DNA of 64,000 bases from Patagioenas fasciata (lineage: Eukaryota; Chordata; Aves; Columbiformes; Columbidae): assembly GCF_037038585.1 (NCBI RefSeq), contig NC_092520.1, positions 56,386,501 to 56,450,500 of the forward strand, written 5' to 3'. This document shows positions 24,541-38,500 of this stretch, in pieces. Within the stretch, counting starts at the first letter, position 1, and each line of letters starts with the position of its first letter. Under the pieces are notes generated by a model that made no database searches, was not told the origin of the DNA, and saw only the letters and a list, made by a program, of their open reading frames with translations. The position numbers and the translations under genes are program-made.

Positions 24541-25690
24541 AGAATGAGAACGTAATCTTTCCTCTTTATCTTCTATAGACAGACTGCATTTTGTGTAGAA
24601 AAAGTCTAGGCGAAAATAACAATAATTAGTATCTTATCAAGTATTAATACCTAAAGGTAATTTTCAGCCTTTCAGTCAGTAACATATGTACTTCAGTTAA
24701 GGTTCCAGGGCTGACCAAAGAAATGAAGTTCTCTTCATCTCACAGGGTTGGCTGGCATATGCATTGAGGTATTGGTAGTGAGGTGTTTGTACTTAGAGGC
24801 GTTGCTGTTGACAGCAGACGACTTTGTCTTTTAGAGATTAAGCAAGGCCAAGGCTTAGACAAAAAAATACTTACAGCATTCACATCTAATTTCTCTTCCC
24901 TACAGTGATTAAAAAATAGAGATAGTAGTTGGGCTCCTCAAATGATCTTTAAATGCTAGGTACTCTGGTGGGTTACTTCATAAATACACACAAAGTTTAC
25001 TGCTCCCTCCTGGGTCACTGAGAGAACCTCAAAGACCTGACGCATCTGTCTCCTCTGCATCACACATTTGTGTGCACCACTCAGTCTTCTTCCTGAAAAA
25101 AAACATTGGGTAAAACACTGGAAAAAGCTCAGAGATGCACACCCTAACACTTAAGTTATGCAAATGGTTAGCAGTGCTTTAAGAGCTGCTGTAGGCAGAC
25201 AACTATGCTGGTCCTAGGTGTGACAGCCTTTTTGCTATAGCTCCAAATCTTCTCTGAGGGAATGTGCAAGATCTCTGGAAAAGGCAGATCCCCAGCCCTG
25301 GCCTGTGCCTCGTGGTTTCCTTTGTACTTGGACACTGGAGTAGAGATTGTTTTTAGAGATGGCCCTGGAAGCCCGGGTTACTACTACTTGTTTAATTTTA
25401 CAGTACTGTGATCTGTGGCTGTCTAATGAGGAAGAAAATACGGGCTACTAACTATTAATAGTAACCATGAATGTGAACACACTACCCATACACCCAGTCC
25501 TCTGGTTTCTCAGGCAAGCATTTGGAGCGTGACAACCGTGGAGGGACATCTCTTGATAAAACAAGCATTGCTCTGCTTTCTGCTGATCCCTGAAGCCTCC
25601 TCCTGAAGCAGAAAACCTGGGGTGTCAAGGGGTTTGCAGAAACCCCTTGAAGCGATTCCTGGTTTCTCCTAAACTGGGCACCCAGTTGAT
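24541..25690. other. intergenic sequence upstream of the CpG island
   Basis: Unique-looking sequence with no gene recognised. It becomes more GC-rich towards the CpG island. Confidence 0.6.
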
Positions 25691-27440
25691 CAGTCTCTCA
25701 GCTGCCGGCGAGGAAACCAATTCCTCGTCCAAGGTCAGCGGGGAACGGGGTGCCCCTGAGGGCACCTAGGTCGGATGGTCCCCAAAATCCACAGAAAGGG
25801 GCGCAGGGCCTCTGCTCCCCCACCCCCAAAGCAGCAGCTCCGGGCGGGAAGGGAGGCCCCACCGCCCCCTCGGAGCCGCCCTCCGTCCCTCAGGCCGCTT
25901 TAACCCTTCCCTCACGCCACAGCCAACTGGGCGCTGCCCGCCCCTTCTGGTGGCCGGGAAGAGGAGGAGGAGAAGGGGGATACCTGGAGCCCCGCAGCAC
26001 CGCACCGGCGCAGGGTGGTGGTCACTGCTCCTCCTCCCCTACCCCGAGGGGCTGCCCGGGTACCTACGGCCGGGCGGCAGCGCCGAGGCGGGCGGGCACG
26101 CCGCTCCCCTCCACCGCCGAGGCGAGCTGCTGCCTGTGAACGCTGGAGGGGGCTCTCGGCCGCCTCCTCCCGCCGCCGGCTCCCCCTCCGGGAGGGGGCA
26201 GGGTTAGGGGAGGTGCAGCCGCGGCAGCGCGGTGAGCTGCGTCCAGTTCCCGCTCCCCCGGTCTGCAGGCGGCAGCGGGACCCCTCCACACCTCTGTCGC
26301 CGCCTGCGCCTCTTCTCCCCAGCGCCCGGCCCGGTGGGCTCCCTCCGTTGCAAAGCCGGACATGGCGACCCTGCTCCTGCGAGCCCCCCGCTGTCCTCCT
26401 CCCTCCGCCACCGCTCCTGCCGCCGCCTTCTCCTCCTCCTCCCCGTGGAGCTTTTAATGGCTCGGACCTCCGGCGGCCAAGCGCGACTGCCCCTGCACCA
26501 GCCGCAGCGAGGAGAGCCCGCGGGAGCCCGGGCAGCCCCATCCCCGCACACGGTAAGGGCAGCATGGCAAACAATGGGGCCGGGCGGGAGCGGCAGCGGC
26601 AGCGGGTGGTGCCCGCCCCGCCGGGCACCGCGGCGAGGGTTGCGGGGCAGACGGCGGGACCCGCCCGCGGAGCGGCGAGGGTGTGAGGGAGCCGGGCGAC
26701 CGGGAGCAACGCCCGCGCCTCCCCCGGCACTGCCGCCCCCTCCCCGGGCGGTGACAGCCGGAGGGCCGCGCTGCCCGGCAGACACCCCGCGGGCGCCGCT
26801 CAGCCCCGCTTAATCCCATTAGTGCGGGTAGTCCGTGGGGAGGCACCGCGCCGAGCAGCGCCCAGACCGCCTGCCGCCCCCCGCTTCCCTCCGGCCACCG
26901 CGGGCGGGCGCAGTCCGAGCGGCAGCGAGGGCGGGCGTTCAACTTGGTGCCTTTTGTTTCACCCCCCGCGGTGTGACCCGGCCCCGGCGACGGGGCGTCC
27001 CCGCGGTGCTTGTCCGGCGGCGGGCGGGACGGCCCCGGACGTCCCTGCGGCGGGGCGGGAGCCCTGAGGGAACGCTCGGTGACGGGTGGACTTTGAGGGA
27101 CGGCTGTCCCCGTTGGCCCGGGGAAAGGTTTAGCCCAGGCCGGCAGCCGGCGGAGAGGTGCCGCTCCGGGGGGCCGTGCGAGCCTAGGGCAGCTCGGGGG
27201 GCCGGCCTGGGGAGCGGTGGGTGTGGGCGCGGGGTCCCCGCTCGGTCCCGGCCGGTACCGCCCCCCGGGGGCCCGGAGCGGCTGTTGGCGGCCGCACTGC
27301 CCGGTGCTCCCGCCGCCTTCACAGGCTCCGCTCCGGCCTGGCGCTCTCGACGCCTCTGCCCCAGCTGGAAAGTTCGCCACTTTCAAACCCGAGTGTTTCC
27401 CGCTCCGCAGTATGATGGGCCTCAAACCTGCATGAACCGC
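25690..27440 (+). promoter_or_regulatory. CpG island promoter, probably of FARP1
   Basis: About 1.75 kb are very GC-rich and full of CpG, in a window otherwise about 40% GC. GC boxes of Sp1 type are visible, such as 'cccgcccctt' near 25937 and 'gggagggggcaggg' near 26190. No TATA box is obvious, as usual for CpG-island promoters. It lies about 16.4 kb downstream of the IPO5 poly(A) site. In vertebrates FARP1 follows IPO5 on the same strand, so I infer that this is the FARP1 promoter. The long ORFs across the island on both strands result from the lack of AT-rich stop codons and are not treated as genes. Confidence 0.7.
26200..26552 (+). other. FARP1: putative non-coding first exon of FARP1
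   Basis: Within the CpG island a strong donor (cacacg|GTAAGG, cut after 26552) lies where a first exon would end. FARP1 encodes a FERM, RhoGEF and PH-domain protein acting at the plasma membrane in dendrite and synapse development. Its start codon, as I recall, lies in a later exon, consistent with the absence of FARP1 protein sequence here. The start site is not visible, so 26200 is only a nominal left edge. Identity rests on gene order and promoter context, not on protein similarity. Confidence 0.4.
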
Positions 27441-30400
27441 CGGGGAACGTTTTGAGTAAACAGAAGTTCGTTTTAAAAGTGGGAGCTTGTGCGGAGTAGG
27501 CCTTACCTGTTGTGATTTGGTGGCTTTTTTTTTTTTTTCTGTAAAGTACACACAAACTCTTTGAAGTTGTTTTTTAAAGTTGCTGGATTTGCTTGATTGC
27601 TGGCATGAAATAAATGAAATGCGTAGCGTATCTTTTTCGGTCACAGCCTTCTTACCAGGGTTTCCTTCAAAGAGATTTGTCCCTGGAGAGCGGAAAGATG
27701 ATTGCTCTAAAGGAACAGTTATCGCTCAGCTGTTTTATTCTCTGTATTGCTCAGATACTTTGACTCTTGCTCCTTGTGTTGCTTCTAGAATATATTTTTG
27801 CAGCAAGCAGCTGATGTTGGAATCAAGCCAACAAAAATAAAATCCTGAAGCAGTCCAGTTAAGAAGAGCCCCGAACTTTGTTCTGAATTCAGATATCCCC
27901 TTTCCCCACTTGTTTCTGTGAGAATTGTGGTATCTACCTGATCAGCGGATCTGAGCCTTTTAGAAATGTTCCCGCGTACCAAGAAGGTACAAAATCCTCT
28001 TAGCTGAGCCTCACGTGTCAGACCTGCCAGGGTCTCGAAACTCTGCGCTGGCTGATGGAATGGGATGGGAATTGTGTGTGTGTTGCATCCTGGGGCTTGT
28101 AGTTACCCTGAGATGTACCTGGCTGGTGAGCTCTGAGTGTGTGAGGACTGGGCTGTTGATGCTGCCAGGTGAGACCTTGTTGTTCCCTGTTCCCCCTTCC
28201 TTCCCCAGTATCAGAAGCGTCGGGTGCTGAGTTTTAACAGCCTTGTGGCTCAGGGATCCCGGTTAATGTTTTTTGCTTTCTAATTTGGTGCTTCATTCTC
28301 TTCGATTGCTCTCATTACTCTAGCATTAGGTTGAATCTCTTTTCTTTCCTTTGTAAATAGCAAAGATGCAGGGTTGTGTGTAATACACTGAATTAACGGC
28401 AACTATTTTTGAAAGCTTAGACATCGCTATATGAGCCCAAACTCACTGTAAGTTCTTTTATCCTCACAGACTTAAGTTCAAATGTAGCTGTGGAAGGGAT
28501 CATTGGTAGTGAGGCCAATTGTCATCATCATGGGAAGGGGTTGGAAAGCTGTATTTCTTTGCTCGTTTTTTTGCTGTATCTTGTGTATAGCACACTGATT
28601 AAATAGTGTGTTGTTTGTTTTTTTCCTTCTGCACTCTGTTTTCCTGAACAAACAAAATAAACTAGGCAAGTGGGCAGAATGTTGAACACACAGTAACACG
28701 GGACTTCAAAATGTCAAAAGTTGGTAGGAGATTGAATGCGTAATACCAAAGCCTGACTTTTATTTAATGGCTGGGCTTCAAATTGGAAATCCTTTCCTCC
28801 TCAACCCCCCCGGCTGAGACAGTTCATTAGTCATTGTGTAATCAATATCTTAAAACATGCTACTTGTAAACAAACTTTTTGAAAGAAAATTGCAGGTGAT
28901 AAATGACCAAATGGAAAACACTGCTCTAAATGATGGTTTGAAAAAGGAGAAAGACTTGCATTAGGAGATGTATTTCTGTATTAAAATTCAGATAGAGAAT
29001 TCTGAATTTATAAAGATATTTGGTACATTATCCTCTTCTGATTTTAGATTAATTTGTCTTAGGAAGAAATCCAAACTTCCACTTAAGAAATTAATATACG
29101 ATGAAAATTAGCATCTCTTTTTAAAAAATATGAGAATTCTTGACACTGATGAATATGAGGCTGCTAGTGCTGGCAGCTTTTCAGATGGTGTGTGCTTTGT
29201 GATGGAGATAAGCAAAATAAATGCTTCTCTGGTTTGAAATATCTTTGCATTAAATCACTGGCTTGCTCTTGGGCATGGATTTCTAAAAGGGACTGACTGG
29301 TGCAGTGACTCCCAAACTGGGATCTGCCAGGGCACGAAGCTGGGGAAGGTGGTCCGTGGGACCATGTTCTTTTCACAGCGTTTGCTGTGGAAAGCTGGCT
29401 GATGGGCAGAGAAACTTCAGGGCTGACAGTGGGCTAGGGAATCACGTGCACATTGCTGGCTGCGTCCCCTCAGGTTTTGCAAGGTGGAAAACTGTCCAGA
29501 GAATGACATCGCATCTTTACTGGTTGTTAATGGTCATCCGTCTCTCTTGAGACCGGAATTTGAAGTGCAGGTCAGTGCTCTGACCTCATCTTCCCGTCTG
29601 CTTCGCTTGGGGAAACACAGATCTGCTTCTTGCTGACTGCAGCAGAGATCTGGATCCAGAACTTCACTTCAGTAGAACTGACTAATTTTTTTTAAACTTA
29701 TGCTCATAATTAGGAAGTATTTTTTGCAGCTGTAGGATTGCGTTGCAAAACCTGTTTATATACTAAAATGAAGTTCTAGTGGATGTTTTCTTCATTTAAA
29801 CCTCTATGTATGTTTTGGTTGCATTCTATTGCAGAATCAATATATATGCAATATACTTTTTATATACCATGCTGAGATGCTAGTGATAGGGACTATACTT
29901 GCTGGGTTTGTTTTCTAGTTTGTTTTTTTTGTTTGGTTGGGTTTTTTTGGTAATTATTTTTTCATGCTGGTTGTCTGTGCCAGCGTCCTTATTTTATATT
30001 GTCTTTTTTTAGGAAAGCATGATAAAAATTCTGTTTATTGAATTTGGGTGCACCAACTTACCCTGTTTTTTCTGCTGCTTCTTTTAGAAATCGGCATGTT
30101 TATCTTAAAAGGGCCTTTCCAGACTTAATCCAGACTTAATTTCATGGTTTGGGTTGAAAGTTGGTTTTTTGCATGTGTGTGTGTGTTTGTTTTTTGTTGT
30201 TGTTTTGGGTTTTTAGTTTGGTTTTTTATTTTGTTGTTTTGTTTGAGTTTTTTGTTTGTGTGGGGTTTTTGTTGTTGTTTGTTTTGGTGGGGTTTTTTTT
30301 AAGTATTCTACTTTTCTGACTGGTAAGGTACTGAGTAGATGGTGAAGTTTATAGCTTACAGATGGGCTGCTGAATTAGTGAGAGTAAAGGGCTGACTTGC

Positions 30401-31266
30401 TTTTCTGGTTGTAAAGGCACAGAAGTCAGAGGTATAAAAGGTCATCAGGCTCAGCCAGCTTTGAATTTGTGCAAAATGTCAGTAAATTTGGCCTGCAGAA
30501 ATGTAGGCGAATCAGACAATTAGGTCAGTCTGTATTGAATGTAGGCACTATCTGTAAAATCAGTTGCAGTGTGATGAGCTTTTTAGCCTTGACTGTAATG
30601 ATGGGGACTTGATTAAATATTATGAGAAGTGAAAATACGGTATGTCTTTTGGGGGATTTGAGACACTGGGTATGAAACTACTTTTTTCTTTTTTTTTTGG
30701 TCTAGAAATATGAATGGTGGAAATTATTTTTAATGTTTGGTTGTCAGAAAAGACTTAAAGGAAAAAAGAATGGTGGGTCTGTTAGTTCTCAAATAAAATG
30801 AAGCTTTGTTGGATAAGTTCATGGAGGTGCTAAAGTTCTGTTTTCTGTTGCTCTCTGAGGGAACTGTGATTTTTGTAATGTATCCTTGAATGTTCTGTAG
30901 TAAAGTCTGTACAGTAAAATCCATTTTTGTGTCACTCTATAAAATGGAGGAAAAAACTTTCTCAAGCCATGGAATCAGGACACTGAGGTTTACAGTAGGA
31001 GATTTCTGTACAATACACCTTTGTTACTAGTCATGAGGAATACTTGCAAGGGGTTGGATGGTATTTTAGTATAAGGCAAAGATGATGTTTCCAGGCTGTG
31101 TTTTCTTTCCTAGGTTATAAATTGGGTGTAGTAAAGCCCACTGAAAGGTGGGAGACTGTGTCTCTGAGGCAGCGTTGCTGGTTCCCTTACTTACTGGTGG
31201 TGCCCTGCCCATGCAGTGCTCTGCTGCTTGCCATTAAAATAAGGGGGTTTTTTTGCTACCTTGGCA
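27441..31266. other. non-coding sequence, putative FARP1 intron
   Basis: No gene recognised. G/T-rich low-complexity tracts occur near 29905-29955 and 30174-30302. Confidence 0.6.
30174..30302 (+). repeat. G/T-rich low-complexity tract
   Basis: About 130 bp are almost free of A and C: short (TG)n followed by irregular TTTTG/TTGTT units. Confidence 0.8.
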
Positions 31267-31467
31267 TCAGTGCTGGAAGTTGCTGGCCCGTGATACAAAA
31301 TTTCTCAAATGAGTAGTGATGTTAACAATTATTTCAATCCCAGTTTCATTCCAAGTATGTTGACTTGGGTGGCCAAAGTAATGGCGTGGACTTTGCGGGG
31401 TGACTGCATTTTCCATAATGAAAGTAGGTTTAGAGGCTATTACACTCCAATTTGACATGTGATTCTA

Positions 31468-32043
31468 CTATCTTGTAAGGCTCTTTAGGTTGCCCTTTGA
31501 AGCTCTTTCACTCGCTGGGTATGTTAACAACAGAAAGGCATAAGCTGTGCAACCAAAGGGGAACTTGCCCTTCTCCCCTGAGTTATAGATCTTCCCAAAG
31601 CATCTATTTCTATAATACAAAAGGTATTCTACTACTGGAAAAGTATCATAGGGGCAACTTTGCAGAACAGCTATGACTTCTTGAATAGAGACATTATTAG
31701 CAACCATCCCTGCTTGAAACAAGGCTGTGAGTGCAGGTGATGTGCTCCATATACATAGAGGAAATGGGATCACTGCCTCTGAGACAAGCTGGTCAGGTAC
31801 CTGGGTTGTCTTGCACAAAACATTGCTAGGGAGGAGCACAGATTTTTGTAGGTCAAAAGATGAGTTGCTGTTAAACTGCAAACCTATTATAACAGTAATT
31901 GGCAAGAGAAGATCCTGTTGGCTGTTTCCTTCTCTGGTGTGGAGCTGCTGCTTCTGCTGGCCACCATTGGCCTTTCTGCAGCTTTCACTCCTGGTTATTG
32001 CAGGACCAGTTGTTTGATTGCTGGTCACTATTAATACAGACAA
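31468..32043 (-). other. unidentified 191-codon minus-strand ORF
   Basis: An ATG-to-stop ORF of 191 codons in AT-rich DNA, the longest ORF in the window outside the CpG island and the LTR. The predicted peptide starts MSVLIVTSNQTTGPAIT and contains SCPYDTFPVVEYLLYYRN and FPFGCTAYAFLLLTYP. No domain, signal peptide or family is recognised. Minus-strand ORFs of 80 codons (32308-32550) upstream and 63 codons (31267-31458) downstream lie in the same direction, which could mean a decayed mobile element or retrocopy. It could equally be chance; no splice or promoter signals were established. It lies antisense inside the putative FARP1 intron. Confidence 0.25.
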
Positions 32044-32550
32044 CTACATCTCCTTAATCAGGGACCCTAATTTTCAGCCATCTGCACCAGAGGTACAAGT
32101 CAAGAAGACATTTGTCAAGTTATTCAAATACCAAATTTGGCACAAAGGGTCTAGCTGCTCAGTAACCTGTGTGCATTTAATTGGCTCTTTCTACTCCTCA
32201 TTGTGCATTTTTCTGTTGGTTGCATTCTCTCAAATAATTTTTTTCTGTGCTTGGATGAAGTACTTGAGCTACAGACATTGTGTGTTCATTTCTTCCATCT
32301 CTGAACGTTATTTTTGGACACGTCCCAGCCTCTGTCTCCTCCTGAACAATACTAAAGGTGTTCTGCAGAGACCTTTGCTAGCCCAGTGATGGAGCACCAG
32401 CAGGCTGCTCATTAGTCTTTTATGTCTCTCCTTATCAGTTTTACTGTGAAACTCCCTATCGCTTCGGTTGCACATGTTAGAATAATTAGGCTTCCTGTTC
32501 GGCAGGTTTGTATGGCATAGATTTTGGCCTGAAAGTTCAGGGGAGGGCAA

Positions 32551-35500
32551 GGTTGCTATTAAATTATATAAAATGGCAGGTATGGCTTTGGTAGTTGACT
32601 TTTTTAATTACGAGGTGGGTTTAAAACAGCCTCGCACAAAGAGAGGCAGGAATGCCGAGCAGGCTTTCATGCTGCTTATATAGGAGGTGTTTTCCATTGC
32701 ATTAGTAAATAAGTGAAAATAAATCTCAAAAACAAGTTTTAAGAGGAAAAAAAGGAACGTGGTCATATCGCTATTGGGTTGGAACAAGGCTTCCCATCAT
32801 TCCCAGGCTCTGGGAGCACAGAAGGTATCAGACAGACTTGCAGTGTTTCCCTGGTCACCCTGGTCTTCCTGCAGTTATGGGACGGGAGAATGGGGTGTCT
32901 TTTGGGGCTGGAGGATTTTTCTTTCCTGTTCTTTCATTTGTGTCTCTCTCGTTTCTTGAATTATCTTGGAGTTTGCTGCTGCTTCTGGTTTACCGTCAAA
33001 GTGAAATGAAACTGATTTGTCTGTGTTTTGTTTATTCTCTCCAGTCTTATGATTGCAATAACAGCGATCACAACTGAAAAGGCTCTGGCCAGCCCTTGCT
33101 GTGGTGTGTAACAGTAGTGTCTTTTTCAGATTAAGGAAAAGTATGGTTTGTTTCGTTTGTCCCTCCTGAGATGATTTTTTTCAAACATCAAGGCTAGAAA
33201 GCGAGGTACATCTCTTGTAAAAGTAAGAATCTACAAAAGTTGTTGTATTTTTTTTCTCAGGAGTTTCCTGTTTTTCAGGGAGTGGTTAGTATTCAGGTTC
33301 TTAACACTAAGAAATACATTAAAGGGACAATGAGGGAGAATTCACTTGCTGTACCTTTTGGACAATTAACAGTTTGTATAACTTTATGTACAAAGTAGTC
33401 TCAGTGCACTGTAGAAGTTACACTTTTTTGTGTGAATCTATAAGATTAGCCTCCTTGGAGGTAAGTTTTGGTCTTTTTATTTGAAGACCTCATCTCCTAT
33501 CTTGTAGAAATTCCTCCTGAAAAATCTCTGTTTAGCACTGTGTTTATAAGATCTGAAACCATTAATGCTTACCTTTAACATACTAAATATTCAGTAGTTT
33601 TCCTGCATTTTAAACAGAAGCATCAGAATGTGCATGTAGGGAGATCAACTGTATTGCTGTGCCATTGTAACAACCTGTGTTGTTCATTACCCATTTTGTA
33701 CAGTTCAGCTGAATTAACCGGTGTAATGTGGAAAATAGAACTGTTTAATGTTTTGGTGCAGAGCACCATTTTTCCTGGTGTCCTTTGAAACGCTGAGCAT
33801 AATTTTCAGTACTATGAAAAACAAAATAGTAAAAACAGTGAAAAAGAATATAAAACAAGAAAAAATAGAAAATACCTAGAATGTACAGTCAATAAATGCT
33901 GAACCTGAAGCTAGCAGAAAATATCCTCAAAAGTGCCTCAATAGCAAATAAATAAATAAAACAAAGACAAAGCAGATGGTGTGATAGTATTGCAGTGGAG
34001 AGAAGGGCAAGTGACTCTGCCATTTGAATATAAAGAAGGTTTTAAAAGACATTCTAATTAAGCGCTGCTCACAGCTCTGCCTTTACTAATAATATTTGAA
34101 TTTTGAGGTAGTGACAAATTACTCAATTCCAAATATATAGGATCTTTTTGCCTAAAACCAGTGAGTTGGAAATGAACTTCTAAGAGAAGAACTTCTAAAT
34201 GGAACTGTAGGAGAGAAATTGCAGTTGGTAATTTTGTGGGGCAGGTTTTTCCATCTCGACTTCTTTTTTTTATAATATTATTTACAATTAAGTCTTGAAT
34301 GGTAACACTGCCTCTTTGTTTCTGACTATTCTCTGGCTTCATGTTTGTAAACTGTTAGGCACCTTCAACCGTATTAGACAAGCAATGAAGCTTAATTAAA
34401 AGTAAGTGCTAGATGGAGGAGAGACACAGATCGCTGCAGCTGTTGCTGGAGGTCATCTGCAGCTGCCCGGTCAGCACGTGTGTTGGCTGGGCAGTCACGT
34501 AGGTACTGCTCAAAGCAACAGTGGTTTCGTGCCGGCTAATTAGCAGTGAGTAATTAGGACACTGTGGAGGGGTTGGGAAGGCTGGCAGGAGAGGAGATGG
34601 GTGGTGGAGCGAGCCATGCAGCAGCTGGCTGAGGGAAGAGTGTCAGTTGGGTGGAAATCAATTTTGAGTAGCTCTCTTGGTCACCAGGTGTGAGCACATT
34701 TGCGTGGTGGCTTTTAGTGGGGAGGAAGCAGACCTAGCACTCATGAAGCCTGTCCAGAAAGTACAATCTTTATAAGAAACCTTGGGCACATTGACACCAA
34801 GCACACTTTCCCACAGTTATCTGGAAGTGCTTCCCATGGCCGTGAAACAGGGTGTTTTTGTCCAAGGAAGTGCCAAAGCGATGGTGTGAGAGCAGGATAT
34901 CTGCATGAATTTTACCTCCAGTTGTGTCCAGCTTTTTAAGTGCAACTCAAAGACTATTTCAGATTCTGAACTAAGAAATTATCAGTTGGGCAATACCTTG
35001 AACATGAGCATTTCTCCCTTAATTGCGTGTACAGTGGCTGCACATTAAGGTACCAGAGAAATCATTGGAGCAGTTTATAGTTGTAATAAACACTTCAAGG
35101 ATCATTTGAAGCAATGGGCGAGCAAATGACGGTTGATGGTAGTTCCTTGCTTGAGAAAACCTGACACAGGGAAAGCCATTCCTGTCCTCCTGAATGAAGA
35201 GAAATACATGATGGAGGGGAGCTCGGGACTAATAGTGGCATGCTACAAGCGAATGACTGGAAAATTAGCTCACCATTGTGATGGAATAGCATGTATGTAT
35301 GTGTTTGTACATATGATGAGAAGATGGAATTCAGAAGCGTTTTCTTTTTCTGGAACCAAATTGTAGACTTTTCATTTTCCTGTGATTCAAAACAAAACCA
35401 AACAAGTCTATATATTCAAGAAAATTCAGACATGTATGTGAAAACATTAAAGCTGAATGCAGTGTTGTTCTTAATCAAGTATTTGCTTTGACTCCCTTAG

Positions 35501-38500
35501 ATCTGTTGGTAAAATTTATTTAGGCAGTAGGTAAAACTACCAAATTTTCCTTCAGATTCCCTTTCCTTAAAAGTGAGAGTAATGTTTGAAAATGCGTATT
35601 TTGTGTTATTTAAAGTACTTCAAGTGGAAAATAAGCAGTCTGATGAGAACAGCTAATACACAGGCAAAAAGTAACCTAATTAAAGCTGAAGTAGTTATCT
35701 GTAGAGATGGTGACTTGTTCGAGTGTGTACTGCAATAGATGGATCTAAGTAACAACTACGTTTTTCCCTCCCAGTGTCATGTAAAGAAAACAACAAGAAG
35801 AGCTAAGTATACTCCTTTATCTCTGGATTTGGGTTTTGTGCAAAATCAGTGTGCTATGAGGATATTATAGCTGCAGGATTAAATTATGTCTGTCCTTCCA
35901 GACGGAAGAATTTTTATTTTAGTGTAAACATAACTCAATAGAAAAAATTCTGAAAAGGAATCTGTGTTCTACTTTTCTGCCTGCTTTTGTCAAAACAAAA
36001 TGCCCCTTCCAACCTAAACAATGTTCTTTCTACTTAAAAGCACCCTAAGATTGGAAATGAAGCTTGGGTGTATGCTATGAAGGGAAAATGGTAGCTATGT
36101 TAAATGTGAAATGCTTCTGGAAGTTTTAAAGGCTTGTATCTTTGGCAGTTCTGGGCTAACCTCGAAGGAGAATGAGTTTGAGAGAATGGTGATCTGAGCT
36201 TGGTTCCAGCTTGGCAAGGAAAATGTGATTTGGAGACAGGGAAGAGGAAGTTAATCAGAATAACAGCTCTGGCCCTTGGAGCCTAATGAAATTAATATAT
36301 GAAAATTAATTATAAGGGCAACCTGATAATACATGACAGGATCTAAGAGGATGTTTAAAAATCTGTGAGTAACTCCAGGATTTTTCTGCAGAGGAATTCC
36401 TGCAGGAGTGGAATAAGAATTTATGCTTTTGTTTTCCCATAGAATACTTGCATTGCAGTAAGCAACCCCACTGCATTCGGGTGCATGTGTTTCCTCTTGC
36501 AATCAAGTGAGAATTTGGCTCAACTTGGGAAAGGCTGAAATGCCCGAGAGCTGGATTGCACAGTATCAGCTGGGTAAAAGTTGCCTCAAGTCTTCTGGCA
36601 CTGTCTGACTTCTGTGAAATAAAATACGCTGCAGCAATTTATAGGTTTTGTGTGTGTCTGTTAACCAATGATTTAATTTATTCTAAGCATTAACTTGCTT
36701 GCTTATGACAAATCCTGGAATAGCCTATTTTTTTTCGTTAGATTTACAGGCTAAATTTATTTGGAAGTTTGTCAGGAGGACAAGCTAGTCTGGTTACTTT
36801 TGAATGTGTTTAAAGAAAGTTTCCTAACTCCTTCTTTGGTATTCTTCCAGTAAGGCCTGATCTTTTTTTTTTTATCTATGAAGTTTGAAGCTTGAGGGGA
36901 CAATAAAGACTCAAATCAATTGGAAGTAATTGCAACTAGATCATCAGCATAGTTTTGTTTAATTTACAGTGTTTATTTAGTATCCTCCTGTTGAGGAAGT
37001 TTAATCAGATTCCGCATGCTGTGGGGGACTGCAGGGAGGAATACCAAGGATCCAGCTCCTTGTCCTGAGGATTCTACCTTATGTATATGTAGTTCTGAGT
37101 TAGGGAAAAGTTTTTAATACGTGGTGCAGCAGCTGGAGTGGTTCCTCTGTAACTGGGCACAGTGACAGGGGGTGGGTGTTTTCTGTGGGGCCAGGCTTGT
37201 CCCCCATCGATGCTCTGAATGCTTTGAGAGGGAGGAAATCTGCTTTTACGTTAGATCACACAGCAGCATAGGTGAAATGAGCCCTTCAAATGTTAATACA
37301 GCGAATGCAGCTGTGTTAATGCCACTTTTCTGGTATTTTGGAATAGCCAGAGTAACCTCTAGAAGCTGTTGTGCTTCTTGCTGAAGCGTACTGTTGCACT
37401 GCTCAGCTTTGACGGCTGTATTGGTGGAGCCTGGTGCAGTAATTACGCTGTGCAGAGCTGCAGTGCTTAACCCCCAAATCTGAGAGTATGCAGGCTATGG
37501 GGCAGCTTCAAGCTGCTTTCTTCAGGGAATAAGATTTGATGGGGACAGCTGAAAAGCAAAAGTCTTGACCTTTGAACGCATGGAATGTCACAGGGGATTA
37601 TCCTTACCCAATATGCAATTAGTTCATGTTAGAAGGAAGAACAGTAACCCGTTTCTTTGTGCCTGTTTCTTTTATCTACCCTTTCTTTCCTACTTCTTTC
37701 CCCTCCTCAAAATTCCCATAGTCATGTAAGCTCAGCATTTTAGCAGTGTTTATGTTTCTTTTTTTTTTACCAATTCACTAATAAGACTGAATTTCTTTCT
37801 GGGCAAAAGATAAACATGACATAAATTGAGGTTCTGTGATTCTGTTTCTGCACATCATGGGTGCTGCTGTTGGCAGTCCTGGGAAGAGCCATTCCTCTCG
37901 TCTTAGTTTTAATGACAGTTTGTGAGAAAAAATAAACCAAACAATACTGTTGCCATTGCAAGGCTGAGATTAGGGGAATGTATTTAATCCCTAGAAATTA
38001 ATGAATATTTGGCTTTTCTTTTTGAAACAAAGGACAAAGAGTTTGCAGTCTGAATGATTCCTTTAATGAAGGTGGGATATTACTTTTATCAGATTTTCAG
38101 GTAGTAAGAATTATTTAGTGTTCTCCAAACCTGGCCATATTAATTATCTGTGCAATATTTACTTGTTTTTCCTTCTTGAATTCTATGCAAGTTTTTATTT
38201 TCCAACCCTTTTAAAAAATGCAGTTTCTATCTGTGACAGCATTCCATAGTATTTTTCCATAGTATTTGTATTTATCTCTTATATTGATAAGGTAAATGTG
38301 ATGGAAGGACAGATTGTTGCTGTTTTGTAAAGTTTCAGTAAGCTTATAGCTAGAACTGTTGCTGGTATAAAGTCCTGGAGCTTGTTAGCTGTTCATTTAC
38401 ATCTTTAGCTGAAGTGTAAGTATGTAAGTTTTGAGTAATATTCTTTTTCCATTAGTCTTACAGCTTTCTTAAGGAAGGAATGCAAGTCTTTGGAGACTCA

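Noticed and set aside
25912..27644. Long ORFs on both strands (up to 396 codons) across the CpG island
   Set aside because: They overlap each other in several frames, have Pro/Arg/Gly/Ala-rich composition expected from GC-rich DNA without stop codons, and show no protein family.
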